From Clostridium sp. CF012 (GTDB lineage: Bacteria; Bacillota; Clostridia; Clostridiales; Clostridiaceae): a DNA stretch of 64,000 bases. Both the position numbers and the translations under genes were made by a program. Location of the stretch: NCBI RefSeq assembly GCF_018861755.1, contig NZ_JAHLEF010000008.1, forward strand, positions 114,362 through 178,361. The letters run 5' to 3'. This document shows, in pieces, positions 40,373 through 50,146 of this stretch (its first letter is position 1; each line of letters begins with the position of its first letter). The notes under the pieces are model-generated. The model searched no databases. It was not told the DNA's origin and saw only the letters and a list, made by a program, of their open reading frames with translations.

Positions 40373-40606
40373 TTATCTAATATTGTATTTATTGATTACC
40401 TTATTCCTTAATTTTATGCCAAGTGTCTCATTTACAAATCTATCAATTATATCTTCCTTAGTAGCTTTACCTTCTACAAATATGTTATATCTCTTGCAAA
40501 GCTTACCTAAATCACCCTTACTTATCTCACAAGTTTTAACAAAGCTTTTTGCAGCTTTAACACTAGCCATAATCATTATACGTTTATATATCTCATCATT
40601 AGTCAT
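40373..40606 (-). CDS. Conserved-looking small helical protein, unknown function
   Basis: 77 residues, charged, mostly helical, no membrane segment or signal. The segment LGKLCKRYNIFVEGKATKEDIIDRF resembles small helix-extension-helix or SAP-like modules but without a firm match (quoted in part). ATG 40606 follows AGAGGTGCATAT. Own terminator. Reported as a real gene because of its ribosome binding site and coding composition. Confidence 0.65.
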   Translation of the reverse strand: MTNDEIYKRIMIMASVKAAKSFVKTCEISKGDLGKLCKRYNIFVEGKATKEDIIDRFVNETLGIKLRNKVINKYNIR

Positions 40607-40723
40607 ATATGCACCTCTAATCTCTTATTTATCTAATACATTATAACATCTTAAAGAGCATGAATAAATCATTATACATAAATTAATAAAATTTTATTAG
40701 ATAATTCAATATTTTAGTAGCAT

Positions 40724-41215
40724 TTATCCATTATTTTTGTTTTTGTTATCATGTAGTACTTGATCTACTACAATTACCATTGCTAATATAAATGCATGAT
40801 TTTCTTGTTCATTGATATTAATCTCATAAGTATCTCCCCAAGATAACCATTTTTTGTTTACTTCCGCTATAGAGATACCATTTTTTGTAATTGAAAAGTC
40901 ATGAGCAAAAAAATCCCCTTCAATCTCGTAATCACCCATATTGCTATCTATATCAAACCTATTGCTAAAGAAAGTAAATTCTTTTTTCACTCTTGCAGCA
41001 TAGTTTCCATTTAAGTATATATTGTATTCCGGGAGTAGCTTAAATAACTTTTGCTCAATATAGACAATTTCATTATTACCCATATCGTAAATTTTAAGCT
41101 TATTTCCTATGGAAAAAACCTTTCCTTCTACATTGAACACATCATTACCTGAAACGTCTTGAATGCTAAACTTATCACCTATAGAAAATATTTTTTCTCG
41201 AATATAAAACTTCAT
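40724..41215 (-). CDS. LURP-one-related (scramblase-like) protein
   Basis: 163 residues with the closed beta-barrel repeats of the LURP-one family: MKFYIREKIFSIGDKF, VEGKVFSIGNKLKIYD, IEQKLFKLLPEYNIY and IEGDFFAHDFSI. The C-terminal helix is AFILAMVIVVDQVL. No catalytic activity is established for bacterial members. Third gene of a tight cluster with a DUF4153 membrane protein (18 bases) and a small alarmone synthetase. Confidence 0.85.
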   Translation of the reverse strand: MKFYIREKIFSIGDKFSIQDVSGNDVFNVEGKVFSIGNKLKIYDMGNNEIVYIEQKLFKLLPEYNIYLNGNYAARVKKEFTFFSNRFDIDSNMGDYEIEGDFFAHDFSITKNGISIAEVNKKWLSWGDTYEININEQENHAFILAMVIVVDQVLHDNKNKNNG

Positions 41216-41233
41216 ATAAGTTCCCCCTTATTG

Positions 41234-42985
41234 TTATTCTAATTTCACAAGAACATAAAATTCAAAATTCTTCGATTCTATTTTACCACTTGAATTATTC
41301 TTATTTCCAGATATACTAGAGAATTGAATCTTAATTTTTACTTTGCCATTTTCATCTTCAAAAGACATTTCCTCTGAAGGAATATTTTTCTGATCTTGGT
41401 TACTACCATATTTGTCCATCAATAAATTTGTGAAATCCTGCAAATTCTTTTTATAAATAGCTTTAGCATCTTGAGTTATTTCTAATGTGCTTGATTTATA
41501 ATCAAAATCTATGCTAAAGCTTGTGTTACTAACCTGCTGTCCATTAGTTCTTGAATCAAAGAAATAGTCATATCCTCGTATATCAATTGGTTTTAATGGA
41601 CCTGATGAATTAAAATAAAAATATCCATTGTTGCCTGTATTATATTCATCTGTATATTTTACGCCTAAAACTCTTTCCATATCAGAATTTTTAAAGTCCT
41701 GTGGCAAGCTTTTGACATCTTTTAGACTGTGATTTCTTTGAAAGTAATTAAGAATACTGGATATCTGCCTAGAATCCTCGTTAGAAACCGCAGCACTTGC
41801 TTTAATTACACTGCTATCTTTAATCATATGGTTTGCAATAAATATCTTATCTAGCCTCTTATTTTGGCTGTATTTTGAAACTGAATAACTACTAAAAGGA
41901 CCAAATACAGATATAGTAGTTATTGCTACTAGGGATAGTGGGAGGAGTATATTTCTTAGTTTTTTTGTAGCCGCAAAGTAAATCATAATTAAAAATACCC
42001 ATATACCAAGTGCTACAACAAAGTATCTATTTTCAGTTACACCATATGCGTTAATTCTTATTCCTATAGAAATAAACATCATGACTATTAGTGGGAGGAT
42101 TGCCTTTGGGAAATACTTCATATACTTTTTAGTCCAGGTCTTTTCATTGAGTAATGGCGATATGAAAAATAAAACCGCTGCACTTATCACAGAATACCAA
42201 AGCACGAGATTAGATACAAGTCCTTCTGGCCACTGTCTTGTAATGATTATCTTTCCAAAATATATATATAGGATTATTGTATATACTGAAATAAGTGGCA
42301 TTATTATATATAGCACAAGTACATTCAAAAGACGAGAGTAGTCGTTTAAAGTTAACTTTTCATTTTTTGTAGGAATCCCTGCAAGAAAAAATGATGGTGC
42401 AAATGTACCAGCAACAATAAGGAAAGTGTAATAGTAAAGTTCACCTTTTATATTAATTCCTAGAAGTTTATCAATTGTAAAAAGAATTGCCGAAAGCCCA
42501 AGATATAAAACTAAGGAGTATAAAACTGTAGTAAAAAATCTAGTGAAAACCCTTACAACAAAAATCTCAAAGTCCGGGCGGTCTGGGAGATATGATATTA
42601 TAAGAAAAATCAAATAAAGAATAAGGCTAAATGCAATATATCTTGACATTGCAACCATCCTTATCATCCCAATCTCCTTTAGGAAGAGGTAATAATAAAT
42701 GATTAGTAAAACAGTACCTCCTAAATAAGACACATATAGGGAGACCTTTTTGCACTTCTCTAATCCTTCAAAGTAAAGATTAATACACAGTGAAAGTGGA
42801 ACCCCAAGGGCAAGTACCATAGTTATTCTACCAAGAGTTTCAATAAAATCGCCATTTGCTTGTGGTGCTATTTCTGATATATAGATAAGAAGTATAACAC
42901 AGGCCGTTGATATACCAATCGTTTGTGGAAATCTATTAATACTGCTCACAATGCCTTTTACTATTGCATTAAATATTTTTTTCAT
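41234..42985 (-). CDS. DUF4153-type polytopic membrane protein
   Basis: 583 residues. The first 390 contain about ten to twelve hydrophobic segments; the last 190 are soluble and lie outside or inside depending on topology. ISTACVILLIYIS and TIDKLLGINI are typical DUF4153 sequence. Function unknown. It follows the small alarmone synthetase by 24 bases and precedes the LURP-one gene by 18, so the three are probably one operon. Confidence 0.85.
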   Translation of the reverse strand: MKKIFNAIVKGIVSSINRFPQTIGISTACVILLIYISEIAPQANGDFIETLGRITMVLALGVPLSLCINLYFEGLEKCKKVSLYVSYLGGTVLLIIYYYLFLKEIGMIRMVAMSRYIAFSLILYLIFLIISYLPDRPDFEIFVVRVFTRFFTTVLYSLVLYLGLSAILFTIDKLLGINIKGELYYYTFLIVAGTFAPSFFLAGIPTKNEKLTLNDYSRLLNVLVLYIIMPLISVYTIILYIYFGKIIITRQWPEGLVSNLVLWYSVISAAVLFFISPLLNEKTWTKKYMKYFPKAILPLIVMMFISIGIRINAYGVTENRYFVVALGIWVFLIMIYFAATKKLRNILLPLSLVAITTISVFGPFSSYSVSKYSQNKRLDKIFIANHMIKDSSVIKASAAVSNEDSRQISSILNYFQRNHSLKDVKSLPQDFKNSDMERVLGVKYTDEYNTGNNGYFYFNSSGPLKPIDIRGYDYFFDSRTNGQQVSNTSFSIDFDYKSSTLEITQDAKAIYKKNLQDFTNLLMDKYGSNQDQKNIPSEEMSFEDENGKVKIKIQFSSISGNKNNSSGKIESKNFEFYVLVKLE

Positions 42986-43009
42986 TACAAACCTCCTTCT
43001 TTTTTAAAT

Positions 43010-43801
43010 TTAGTTTTCTCCTTTAAGCTCCTTTATTTCCTTGTCCTTTATCTCAATTATCTTTTCATATTTTTCTTCCATTTCAGTCCAATTTTTATTT
43101 AGTAGATTTATTAGAGAAGCCATTTCATCGGAACTACCTGCTATACGATTAAATAGTAATAAATTAAGTGCAAGCACTTCTGGAATTTTATTATGAGAAT
43201 ATCTTAGCTGATGGTCAATTTCACCATAGCCTTCCTCAAAGATTGTTCTCACCTGAATCTCTGCTATAACCTTTTGACTGGTGGGGAAAAATTCTATCAA
43301 ATAGTGTACAGAACGGTATCCTGATTTTCTAGAATGAATTTGAATATTAAGTTCATCAAACCTTTTAGTATCATCGCCTTCACGAACATTAGCAGTTATT
43401 TCAATTACTTTCCAAGTATTATAAATAAAATTATGTATTTCTTCCCAATCTTCTTTAAAAATATGTATTGCTCTAACCCCTATTAAATCATTTATTTCTT
43501 CTTTATAGTTGTCGATGGAAAATTGAAATTCTAAGCCATACTTTTCTTTTCGTCCAGGCGTTTTTCTAATTATCTTTTCTATTAACCTATCTGGTTCTTT
43601 AACTCTAGACTTTACTGAATGTATTTTTTTATGTGTTCTTAGTGTATCTGCTATAAATCCAGCCTGACTTTCATAACTACTCCTATAGCTATCAAAGTCA
43701 GTATATATTTCATTTAATACCGCCCAATCAATTTCATTTTTAATAATATCATCTTCATCAATATGAGTTTTGCTTAAGAAGTCGTCTTTTTTAAGATTCA
43801 T
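43010..43801 (-). CDS. Small alarmone synthetase-type protein (RelA/SpoT synthetase domain only)
   Basis: 263 residues. It holds a RelA/SpoT nucleotidyltransferase core without HD, TGS or ACT domains: LIGVRAIHIF, SGYRSVHYLIEF and AEIQVRTIFEEGYGEIDHQLRY are the substrate motifs. A C-terminal coiled coil covers the last 30 residues. Probably makes (p)ppGpp or a related alarmone from ATP and GTP/GDP. It has no hydrolase, so degradation would depend on Rel at 16540-18723. Clustered with DUF4153 and LURP-one genes, suggesting a membrane-linked stress response; that link is inference. Confidence 0.9.
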   Translation of the reverse strand: MNLKKDDFLSKTHIDEDDIIKNEIDWAVLNEIYTDFDSYRSSYESQAGFIADTLRTHKKIHSVKSRVKEPDRLIEKIIRKTPGRKEKYGLEFQFSIDNYKEEINDLIGVRAIHIFKEDWEEIHNFIYNTWKVIEITANVREGDDTKRFDELNIQIHSRKSGYRSVHYLIEFFPTSQKVIAEIQVRTIFEEGYGEIDHQLRYSHNKIPEVLALNLLLFNRIAGSSDEMASLINLLNKNWTEMEEKYEKIIEIKDKEIKELKGEN

Positions 43802-43848
43802 GATTTCCCCCTAATTAATATAATATGCTAATGCACTTAAGTATATTA

Positions 43849-44709
43849 TTAACACTTTTCATATACATTAATATTAAAATGGAGCAGAGTCGAAAGTTTA
43901 GAAGTGCCACTCGCTTTTTCTCTCATACAATTATCAAAAGTCCAATAGTAAGGAGTCATTGAAATAAGATTCCTTACATTGTCCCCATCATCTACATGAA
44001 TATCGTACTTAACTTCTGCTCTGTCAATTAACTTAAAGCCCTCAAAGGAAATTTCTTTTTCCTCATGTTTTCTAGGGTTTACATATAATATTTCTTTTAA
44101 TCCATATAAATGTTGAATGCCAGGTGTTATAACAATTAGCTTGCCATTATCCACTAGAACCCTCTTAAGCTCTGTCTCATCAGATGGTGCAAAGTTTCTA
44201 ATAATAATATCTATGGTATTTGTCATTATAGGTAAGTTGAAATTACTTCCAACAATAAAGTTGATTTTTTTATCTCTTTTAGTAGCATAAGTAACTGCGG
44301 CTTTTGAAATATCTACACCGAAAAAATTGATTTTACTATTTTGAGTGTGGTTAGATTCACTTTCATAAATAGCTTCCTTTAACCTACATAAAAAGTACCC
44401 TTCTCCACAACCAGCATCAAGTATATTTACAGTATTTCCACTTATATTTGATATTATTATCTCATTCAATTTTTCAGAAAAGATGTGATAATATCCTTTA
44501 TTTAAAAAGTCTCTACGACCTTCCATCATTTCTTTACTGTCTCCTGGTTCTTTTGTGTTCTTTTGGTTAGCTAGCAAAAGATTAATATATCCAATGCTTG
44601 CTATATCGTAATTATGATTATTTGTACATATATATTGCTTTTCATGTTTTTTTAGACACAAATTACAAACAGGACATTTTAATATAGATTCCATATTTTC
44701 TGTTGTCAC
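43849..44709 (-). CDS. 23S rRNA (guanine-N1) methyltransferase, RlmA family
   Basis: 286 residues. An N-terminal zinc ribbon (CPVCNLCLKKHEKQYIC with further ligands) is followed by a Rossmann methyltransferase fold with LDAGCGEGYFLCRL as SAM loop and IIIRNFAPSDETEL after it. Gram-positive members modify G748 and are linked to tylosin resistance; Gram-negative ones G745. The start is GTG 44709 after AAGGAAGGC; ATG five codons later lacks a site. Confidence 0.88.
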   Translation of the reverse strand: MTTENMESILKCPVCNLCLKKHEKQYICTNNHNYDIASIGYINLLLANQKNTKEPGDSKEMMEGRRDFLNKGYYHIFSEKLNEIIISNISGNTVNILDAGCGEGYFLCRLKEAIYESESNHTQNSKINFFGVDISKAAVTYATKRDKKINFIVGSNFNLPIMTNTIDIIIRNFAPSDETELKRVLVDNGKLIVITPGIQHLYGLKEILYVNPRKHEEKEISFEGFKLIDRAEVKYDIHVDDGDNVRNLISMTPYYWTFDNCMREKASGTSKLSTLLHFNINVYEKC

Positions 44710-44841
44710 AAAATCACTGCCTTCCTTAAAACCATTTTTTATACTATCCCTAATTTTATTCTTTGTTCCAAACTTTCATATAATGAGTTCCCTGCAATAT
44801 GAGACATAAATTTACTTTCCCTTATATTAAATTCAATTCTT

Positions 44842-45867
44842 TTAACGTGATTTTTTTTCGCTCAAATCCACTCCAATTATATCTAATAAGAATATAAATA
44901 TTGGTATTCCAAGAAGTAGTCCCCAAATGCCCATAAAGTGTTCTGACACTATTAATGTAACAAACGTAAAAAATATTGGAAGATGGGTGGTGTCAGACAT
45001 AAGCTTCGGGTTCAAAACATAACTTTCAATAGCATGAATTAAAAAAATCATGATGAGCACAAAAACTACTTTAATTAATCCACCTATTTTAAATGCAATT
45101 AAACATAGTGGGATTAATGAAATAAATACTCCAGCTACTGGTACAAGACTTAAAATAAATATCATAAATGCAAGTGCTAGTAATTGAGGAAATCCCATTA
45201 TAGTAAGTCCAATAATTGATAATACCGTGTTTGTAATAGCTATCATTATTTGAGCCTGTATTACTTTACCGAAAGAATTTAAAAAGTTAGTACCAAAATA
45301 GCTAATGTAGTTATATTCCACTGATATTTTGCTATGTTTAAATTTATATACAAATTTTAAGATACTGTCTTTCTCTAATATAAATATGAAGCTTATTAAA
45401 AGTGCCATAAAAAAATTCAAACTCCATTTCCCAAAATCAGTTACAAAAAGCATAATACTTTGGATACCAGATTTTGCATAACTGGCTATGTCAATTTGCT
45501 CTAATATGGGTGTGAAATAAACCATTATCCCACTAGTAGTCTTTGGAAATTTAATATACTCCATTTTATCTAGGATAAATATACTTTCTGAAATAGCAAT
45601 AGGTATATACTTAACTAATAGAAGAACTATAGTTACTGCCATAAACATATATATAATTATAGTAATAATAGTTGGATTTACTTTTATAACTTTGTTCATT
45701 TGCTTAACTAATAAACATTGTAAACTATTTGCTAAATATGTAATCATAAAAGTTAATAAAACTAAATTGATAATGGATCTTATTAAATATGCAAATAACA
45801 CTAAGGTAGCTAATAATATTATTTTTATTACTGTTTCTCTCTGAAATAACTGTTTAACTGTTTGCAT
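44842..45867 (-). CDS. AI-2E family (PerM-like) membrane transporter
   Basis: 341 residues with about eight membrane segments in the order characteristic of the AI-2E family. The conserved central part FGKVIQAQIMIAITNTVLS and the LVPVAGVFISLIP loop are present. Members export diverse solutes; the autoinducer-2 label is historical. Monocistronic. Confidence 0.9.
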   Translation of the reverse strand: MQTVKQLFQRETVIKIILLATLVLFAYLIRSIINLVLLTFMITYLANSLQCLLVKQMNKVIKVNPTIITIIIYMFMAVTIVLLLVKYIPIAISESIFILDKMEYIKFPKTTSGIMVYFTPILEQIDIASYAKSGIQSIMLFVTDFGKWSLNFFMALLISFIFILEKDSILKFVYKFKHSKISVEYNYISYFGTNFLNSFGKVIQAQIMIAITNTVLSIIGLTIMGFPQLLALAFMIFILSLVPVAGVFISLIPLCLIAFKIGGLIKVVFVLIMIFLIHAIESYVLNPKLMSDTTHLPIFFTFVTLIVSEHFMGIWGLLLGIPIFIFLLDIIGVDLSEKKSR

Positions 45868-46031
45868 TCAAGATGCTCCTTTATTTCTTTTATTTATTTT
45901 TAACTATTTCATTATATCAAATCATTTAACTGATTTCTATAAATAATTATTATTATAATAGCTGAAGAATGAGAAAAATAGTGTATACTATTAATATATA
46001 TATTAATTTGAAAGTTTGGTGGTGATATTAA

Positions 46032-46292
46032 ATGAAACCAGTAATGATGTTTGTAACTGAATGGTGTCCATATTGCAAAAAGGCACTTACTTGGATGGAT
46101 GATATAAAAAAACAAAACCCAGAATACGCTGATATTGAAATTAAAATAATTGATGAAGAACTTCAACCTGATATAGCAAAACAATACACTTACTACTATG
46201 TACCTACCTATTATGTAGATGGTGTAAAAGTTCACGAAGGAGCCGCCTCTAAGAATATTGTTAGTAAAGTATTTGAAATGGCATTAAAATAG
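46032..46292 (+). CDS. Glutaredoxin/thioredoxin-like protein (CPYC)
   Basis: 86 residues: one thioredoxin-fold domain with redox motif C12-P-Y-C15 and cis-proline segment VPTYYVDGVKV. Such small proteins reduce disulfides in clostridia, often via thioredoxin reductase. ATG follows GTGGTGATATTAA. Own promoter region with a TATACT near 45986; convergent with the coiled-coil gene that follows. Confidence 0.9.
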   Translation: MKPVMMFVTEWCPYCKKALTWMDDIKKQNPEYADIEIKIIDEELQPDIAKQYTYYYVPTYYVDGVKVHEGAASKNIVSKVFEMALK

Positions 46293-46305
46293 AAAACTAT
46301 ATATT

Positions 46306-46361
46306 AGGCATCTAAAAAAATAAACTAGCAATTAGACTAGTTATTTTTTTTTAGATACCTC
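46306..46361. terminator. Bidirectional terminator between convergent genes
   Basis: Imperfect long hairpin (GCATCTAAAAAAATAAACTAG paired in part with CTAGTTATTTTTTTTTAGAT, quoted in pieces of twenty or fewer) overlapping the stop of the minus-strand gene. Confidence 0.6.
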
Positions 46362-47071
46362 ATTTTTTCGTAATATTGTAATTCTAGTCTAAACTTCTTT
46401 TCAATTTCTTTATATTCCCCCAAACTGTGAAGCCTTATAAGAAAAATGTCGATCCCCTTTTCCATATTTACAATGTTTTTTCGCATTTTAGCTAAGGATA
46501 CTTTATCCACGATTATCTTTCTTTTATATTTTTCTATATTATTGTTATCATATTGCATATCCTGCCTGATTGTTCCTTTTCTATTATTACATTGTATAAT
46601 TTTAGTTTTTATACTCAATTCATTAGAATATGTCAAAAATACTCTTCTATAGCTTCTTAAAAATATTTTCTTAATAAATTTAAATTTTTCACTTTTTAGA
46701 AAAATCCGAAGAGCTTCATTATACTCTTTACTTTGCGCTCTCTCTTGTACTATTTTATTTTCTAATTTATTCATATGGAGCTTAATCAGCTTAATCTCCT
46801 GCTTGCAATGTTTGATTTTATTTTTTAGCTCTATTTGTTTTTTCTCGGAGTCTTTTATCTTTGATTTATTTATATCTATATTTCTAATAAACTCTTTCTT
46901 ATATCCATCTAAAGCTTCAGTGTCAAATACAGGTATCTTTAAAAGATTACATATAGCATTTCTAGATTTAGTTAAATTTTGAACTTCACATTTCATCTCT
47001 TCTAAAATATCGCTGCTTAATTGAAATTCCATTACAGTAGCATTGTAAGTTTCATTATCATCTACCATCAT
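46337..47071 (-). CDS. Coiled-coil protein of unknown function
   Basis: 244 residues, very rich in Lys, Glu, Ile and Asn. Long predicted coiled coils (about 70-125 and 170-235) are separated by a basic hydrophobic patch (FKFIKKIFLRSYRRVFL). No signal peptide, membrane segment or catalytic motif. ATG 47071 is preceded by AAAAGAGGTAGTAACA. Monocistronic. Not recognised as any family. Confidence 0.65.
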   Translation of the reverse strand: MMVDDNETYNATVMEFQLSSDILEEMKCEVQNLTKSRNAICNLLKIPVFDTEALDGYKKEFIRNIDINKSKIKDSEKKQIELKNKIKHCKQEIKLIKLHMNKLENKIVQERAQSKEYNEALRIFLKSEKFKFIKKIFLRSYRRVFLTYSNELSIKTKIIQCNNRKGTIRQDMQYDNNNIEKYKRKIIVDKVSLAKMRKNIVNMEKGIDIFLIRLHSLGEYKEIEKKFRLELQYYEKMRYLKKNN

Positions 47072-47272
47072 TGTTACTACCTCTTTTCCATTTTAAAGCC
47101 AATAATTCATAAATGTATTTTACCATATTTGTGAAATTTCTGCAAAGTTCTAAAGCCATAGAAATTGCTAATTTAAAATATAAATTTTGTTTTAATTTTA
47201 TGTATATATTTTTAAGCCTCGGATATACTATTACTGTAGTCAACTAGCCAACATTAATCACATAGTGGGGAG

Positions 47273-47350
47273 ATGTTAGTTATGTTAATCAATAGATTTA
47301 TAGTTTTAAGCGTAGGCAGTATTGCTAAGGCTAAAAACGGAGATTACTAA
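47273..47350 (+). CDS. Possible 25-residue leader-type peptide
   Basis: Short frame after GTGGGG (ATG 47273, or ATG 47282 after GGGGAG) encoding MLVMLINRFIVLSVGSIAKA plus KNGDY. It is followed at once by an AATCCATAT hairpin (47354-47381) and the stronger hairpin at 47385. The unit looks like a small independent plus-strand transcript. It may equally be an RNA without translation or chance. Confidence 0.25.
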   Translation: MLVMLINRFIVLSVGSIAKAKNGDY

Positions 47351-47384
47351 GTAAATCCATATGTAATTTAAAATATGGATTAGT

Positions 47385-47419
47385 AAAGCCAATGATTATT
47401 TAAAATAATCATTGGCTTT
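47385..47419. terminator. Terminator downstream of the DEAD-box helicase
   Basis: Perfect 16-bp hairpin (AAAGCCAATGATTATT and complement, three-base loop) 17 bases after the helicase stop. Confidence 0.75.
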
Positions 47420-47435
47420 ATGCATTTTTATTATT

Positions 47436-48722
47436 TTATTTTGCGGCTCTAGTTGTTGCTCTAGCGTTTCTAGGTTGTTGTCTTGCTGAGTGATTTCTTT
47501 CATTTCTCCTAGCATAACCGTTTGCTCCTGACTTTGCAGTTGAAGCTTTTTTTGTGTTATCATTACTAACAACTATTGGTAAATTGCTTGCAGGATAAGG
47601 ATGCTCTTCTATTACTGGTATTGATTTTGCAATAAGCTTCTGAATATCTTTAAGAAATGGCTTTTCTTCGTCATCACAAAAGGATAATGCAACTCCACCA
47701 AGTCCTGCCCTGCCAGTTCTCCCTATTCTATGTACATAGGTCTCTGGTATATTTGGCAAATCAAAATTGATTACATGAGATAATTCCTCAACATCGATAC
47801 CTCTTGCTGCTATATCTGTTGCCACGAGTACTCTTGTAATACCAGCCTTGAAATTATTTAAGGCAAGTTGCCTAGCACTTTGTGATTTATTTCCGTGAAT
47901 AGCTTGAGCTTCTATACCTGAATTGTTAAGGTCTTTAGTGATTTTATTTGCACCATGCTTTGTTCTTGAGAATACCAAAGCAGAGGCTATGGACTTATCT
48001 TGTAGTAAATGAATAAGTAGAGGTTTTTTATCTTTTTTATCTACAAAATACACTGATTGATTAATAAGTTCAATAGTCGAGGAAACAGGTGTCACCGCTA
48101 CCCTTACTGGATCCACAAGAATAGAATCCACTAGTTTTGAGATTTCTGGTGGCATAGTTGCTGAAAATAGCATGGTTTGCCTGATTTTAGGTAGTTGCGC
48201 TATAACTTTTTTTACGTCGCGCAAGAAGCCCATATCAAGCATACGGTCTGCCTCATCAAGTACAAACATTTCCACATGATGTATGTTTATAAATTTCTGT
48301 TGCATTAAATCAAGTAATCTACCGGTAGTTGCAATTAAAATATCTACTCCGCCTCTTAGTGCATCAGTTTGATTTTTTTGTGATACACCTCCGAAAATAA
48401 CTGCACTAGTCAGATTCATATGTGTGCTGTAGGCATCAAAGCTTTCTCCAATTTGGATTGCTAGTTCCCTAGTTGGTGCCAGGATTAGGGCCTTTATATT
48501 TTTAGGTCCTTTTATAACCTTTTGCTTTCCACAAAGAATTTGAAGTATAGGAATAGCAAAAGCTGCCGTCTTTCCGGTACCTGTTTGAGCACAACCTAGA
48601 AAGTCTCTACCTTTCAATATACTAGGAATTGCTGCTTCCTGTATAGGTGTAGCTTCTACGTAGCCTTCAGTTACTAGTGCTTTTTTTATTGGCGTAATGA
48701 GATTTAAGTTTTCGAATAACAT
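47436..48722 (-). CDS. DEAD-box RNA helicase (RhlE/CshA type)
   Basis: 428 residues with the two RecA-like domains complete: [11 protein letters not shown] (motif I), APTRELA (Ia), VLDEADRML (DEAD, II), SAT (III), [11 protein letters not shown] (V) and [10 protein letters not shown] (VI). A basic low-complexity tail ([20 protein letters not shown]) is suited to RNA binding. Probably acts in mRNA turnover or ribosome assembly, notably in the cold. RNase J is encoded in the same window (52304-53968) but not adjacent. Confidence 0.95.
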   Translation of the reverse strand: MLFENLNLITPIKKALVTEGYVEATPIQEAAIPSILKGRDFLGCAQTGTGKTAAFAIPILQILCGKQKVIKGPKNIKALILAPTRELAIQIGESFDAYSTHMNLTSAVIFGGVSQKNQTDALRGGVDILIATTGRLLDLMQQKFINIHHVEMFVLDEADRMLDMGFLRDVKKVIAQLPKIRQTMLFSATMPPEISKLVDSILVDPVRVAVTPVSSTIELINQSVYFVDKKDKKPLLIHLLQDKSIASALVFSRTKHGANKITKDLNNSGIEAQAIHGNKSQSARQLALNNFKAGITRVLVATDIAARGIDVEELSHVINFDLPNIPETYVHRIGRTGRAGLGGVALSFCDDEEKPFLKDIQKLIAKSIPVIEEHPYPASNLPIVVSNDNTKKASTAKSGANGYARRNERNHSARQQPRNARATTRAAK

Positions 48723-49147
48723 TATTTTCTCCTTTGGAAGTGGCTGTCTTGAACTTTAAATGTCGCAAATCACTGATATCCTATTATGAATCTTCTTGAA
48801 AATTGGAAACAACAACTTTCTTACATGATTATATTGCATCTAAGAAACCACCATTTATTAGTGATATGAGTATATTTAGGCTGATTAATCTTCATTTTAA
48901 CTTTGACTTTATATGTCTTTATGTATAAATAAATTTGTTTCACTTATATCAACTTCAATTTTATATTTATTTTAATTTAAATGTTCATTGTACTCACACT
49001 TTCTAATTATAACATATTTTCGCTCTTCTTGCTATTCTTCTATTCTTATAGTGGATTGTATAGATTGTAGCTGAAGTGAATATAAATGATGATTTATCAT
49101 AAACTATGTTTACAAAATATATTTTATTAAAAGAAGGAGCTACTCTT
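48723..49147. other. Long divergent intergenic region
   Basis: About 425 AT-rich bases between the helicase and SDR genes. No gene or convincing RNA structure was seen. A long untranslated leader for the helicase mRNA is plausible, as such genes often have one, but not demonstrated. Confidence 0.4.
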
Positions 49148-50017
49148 ATGAATGAAAATTTTAATTATCCTATGACAGTACCTGAGCAAAAACAAGATAA
49201 ACAACCAGGACTCGAGTCACTTATGAATCCAAAGCCTATTTTTGAAAATGCAAATTGTATAGGCTCTGGCAAATTAATGAATAAAGTTGCCTTAATTACA
49301 GGTGGAGATAGTGGAATTGGAAAAGCAGTTGCTTTGTCTTATGCCAGAGAAGGCGCAGATATTGCCATAGTATATCTTGATGAGCATGAGGATGCAGAAG
49401 GTACAAAAAAACTTATTGAAATAAAGGGCAGAAAGTGTATTTTAATCCCTGGGGATATAGGAAAAGACACTTTTTGCAATGAGGCTGTTAATAAAACAAT
49501 AAGTGAGCTTGGTAAAATAGACATCCTTGTGAACAACGCTGCAGAGCAACATCCTCAAAATAGTATTGAAGATATTACAGTGGAGCAACTAGAAAAAACC
49601 TTTAAAACCAATATCTTTTCCATGTTTTATATGGTGAAAGCTACATTACCTCATTTAAAAGAAGGTGCTACAATTATAAATACTTCCTCAGTTACAGCCT
49701 ATGAAGGCCACAAAACACTAATTGATTACTCCTCAACTAAGGGAGCAATAGTTACATTTACTCGTTCTTTAGCTCTTTCCCTGGCAAGTAAAAAAATACG
49801 TGTTAATGCCGTTGCTCCAGGCCCTATATGGACGCCTCTTATACCCGCATCCTTTAGTGCCAGTGAGGTTGGTAAATTTGGAAGTAAAACTCCCATGGGA
49901 AGGCCAGGTCAACCTGTGGAACTTGCTGAAACTTACGTATTTTTAGCTTCCGAAGGTGCTTCCTATATAAGTGGTGAAACTATCCATGTCAATGGTGGTG
50001 TGGTAATAAATGGCTAG
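49148..50017 (+). CDS. Short-chain dehydrogenase/reductase (general stress protein 39-like)
   Basis: 289 residues from ATG 49148 after AAGAAGGAGCTA; an ATG 14 codons upstream lacks a site. NAD(P)-binding TGGDSGIG, structural NNAAEQHPQ, catalytic Ser-Tyr-Lys in NTSSV...DYSSTKGA and a C-terminal SGETIHVNGG. The N-terminal extension of about 45 residues (MTVPEQKQDKQPGLESLMNP) marks the YhdF/YdaD/GspA-like stress subgroup. Substrate unknown. Confidence 0.9.
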   Translation: MNENFNYPMTVPEQKQDKQPGLESLMNPKPIFENANCIGSGKLMNKVALITGGDSGIGKAVALSYAREGADIAIVYLDEHEDAEGTKKLIEIKGRKCILIPGDIGKDTFCNEAVNKTISELGKIDILVNNAAEQHPQNSIEDITVEQLEKTFKTNIFSMFYMVKATLPHLKEGATIINTSSVTAYEGHKTLIDYSSTKGAIVTFTRSLALSLASKKIRVNAVAPGPIWTPLIPASFSASEVGKFGSKTPMGRPGQPVELAETYVFLASEGASYISGETIHVNGGVVING

Positions 50018-50064
50018 TGACACCCACATAACATGTCTCTTGCCACATGTTATGTGAGTGTCAC
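50017..50064 (+). terminator. 20-bp hairpin after the SDR gene
   Basis: Arms GTGACACCCACATAACATGT and its complement with one mismatch, eight-base loop, starting at the stop codon. No T-run follows, so factor-independent termination is uncertain. Confidence 0.5.
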
Positions 50065-50146
50065 CTGGCATGTTTATCCACACATATAATAATAATCTAT
50101 AGGCAATTATATATAGCAAAAGTATTTTTATAAAGGAGATATTATT

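Noticed and set aside
47058..47243. 61-codon minus-strand frame upstream of the coiled-coil gene
   Set aside because: No ribosome binding site, overlaps the start of the real gene and looks like leader sequence.
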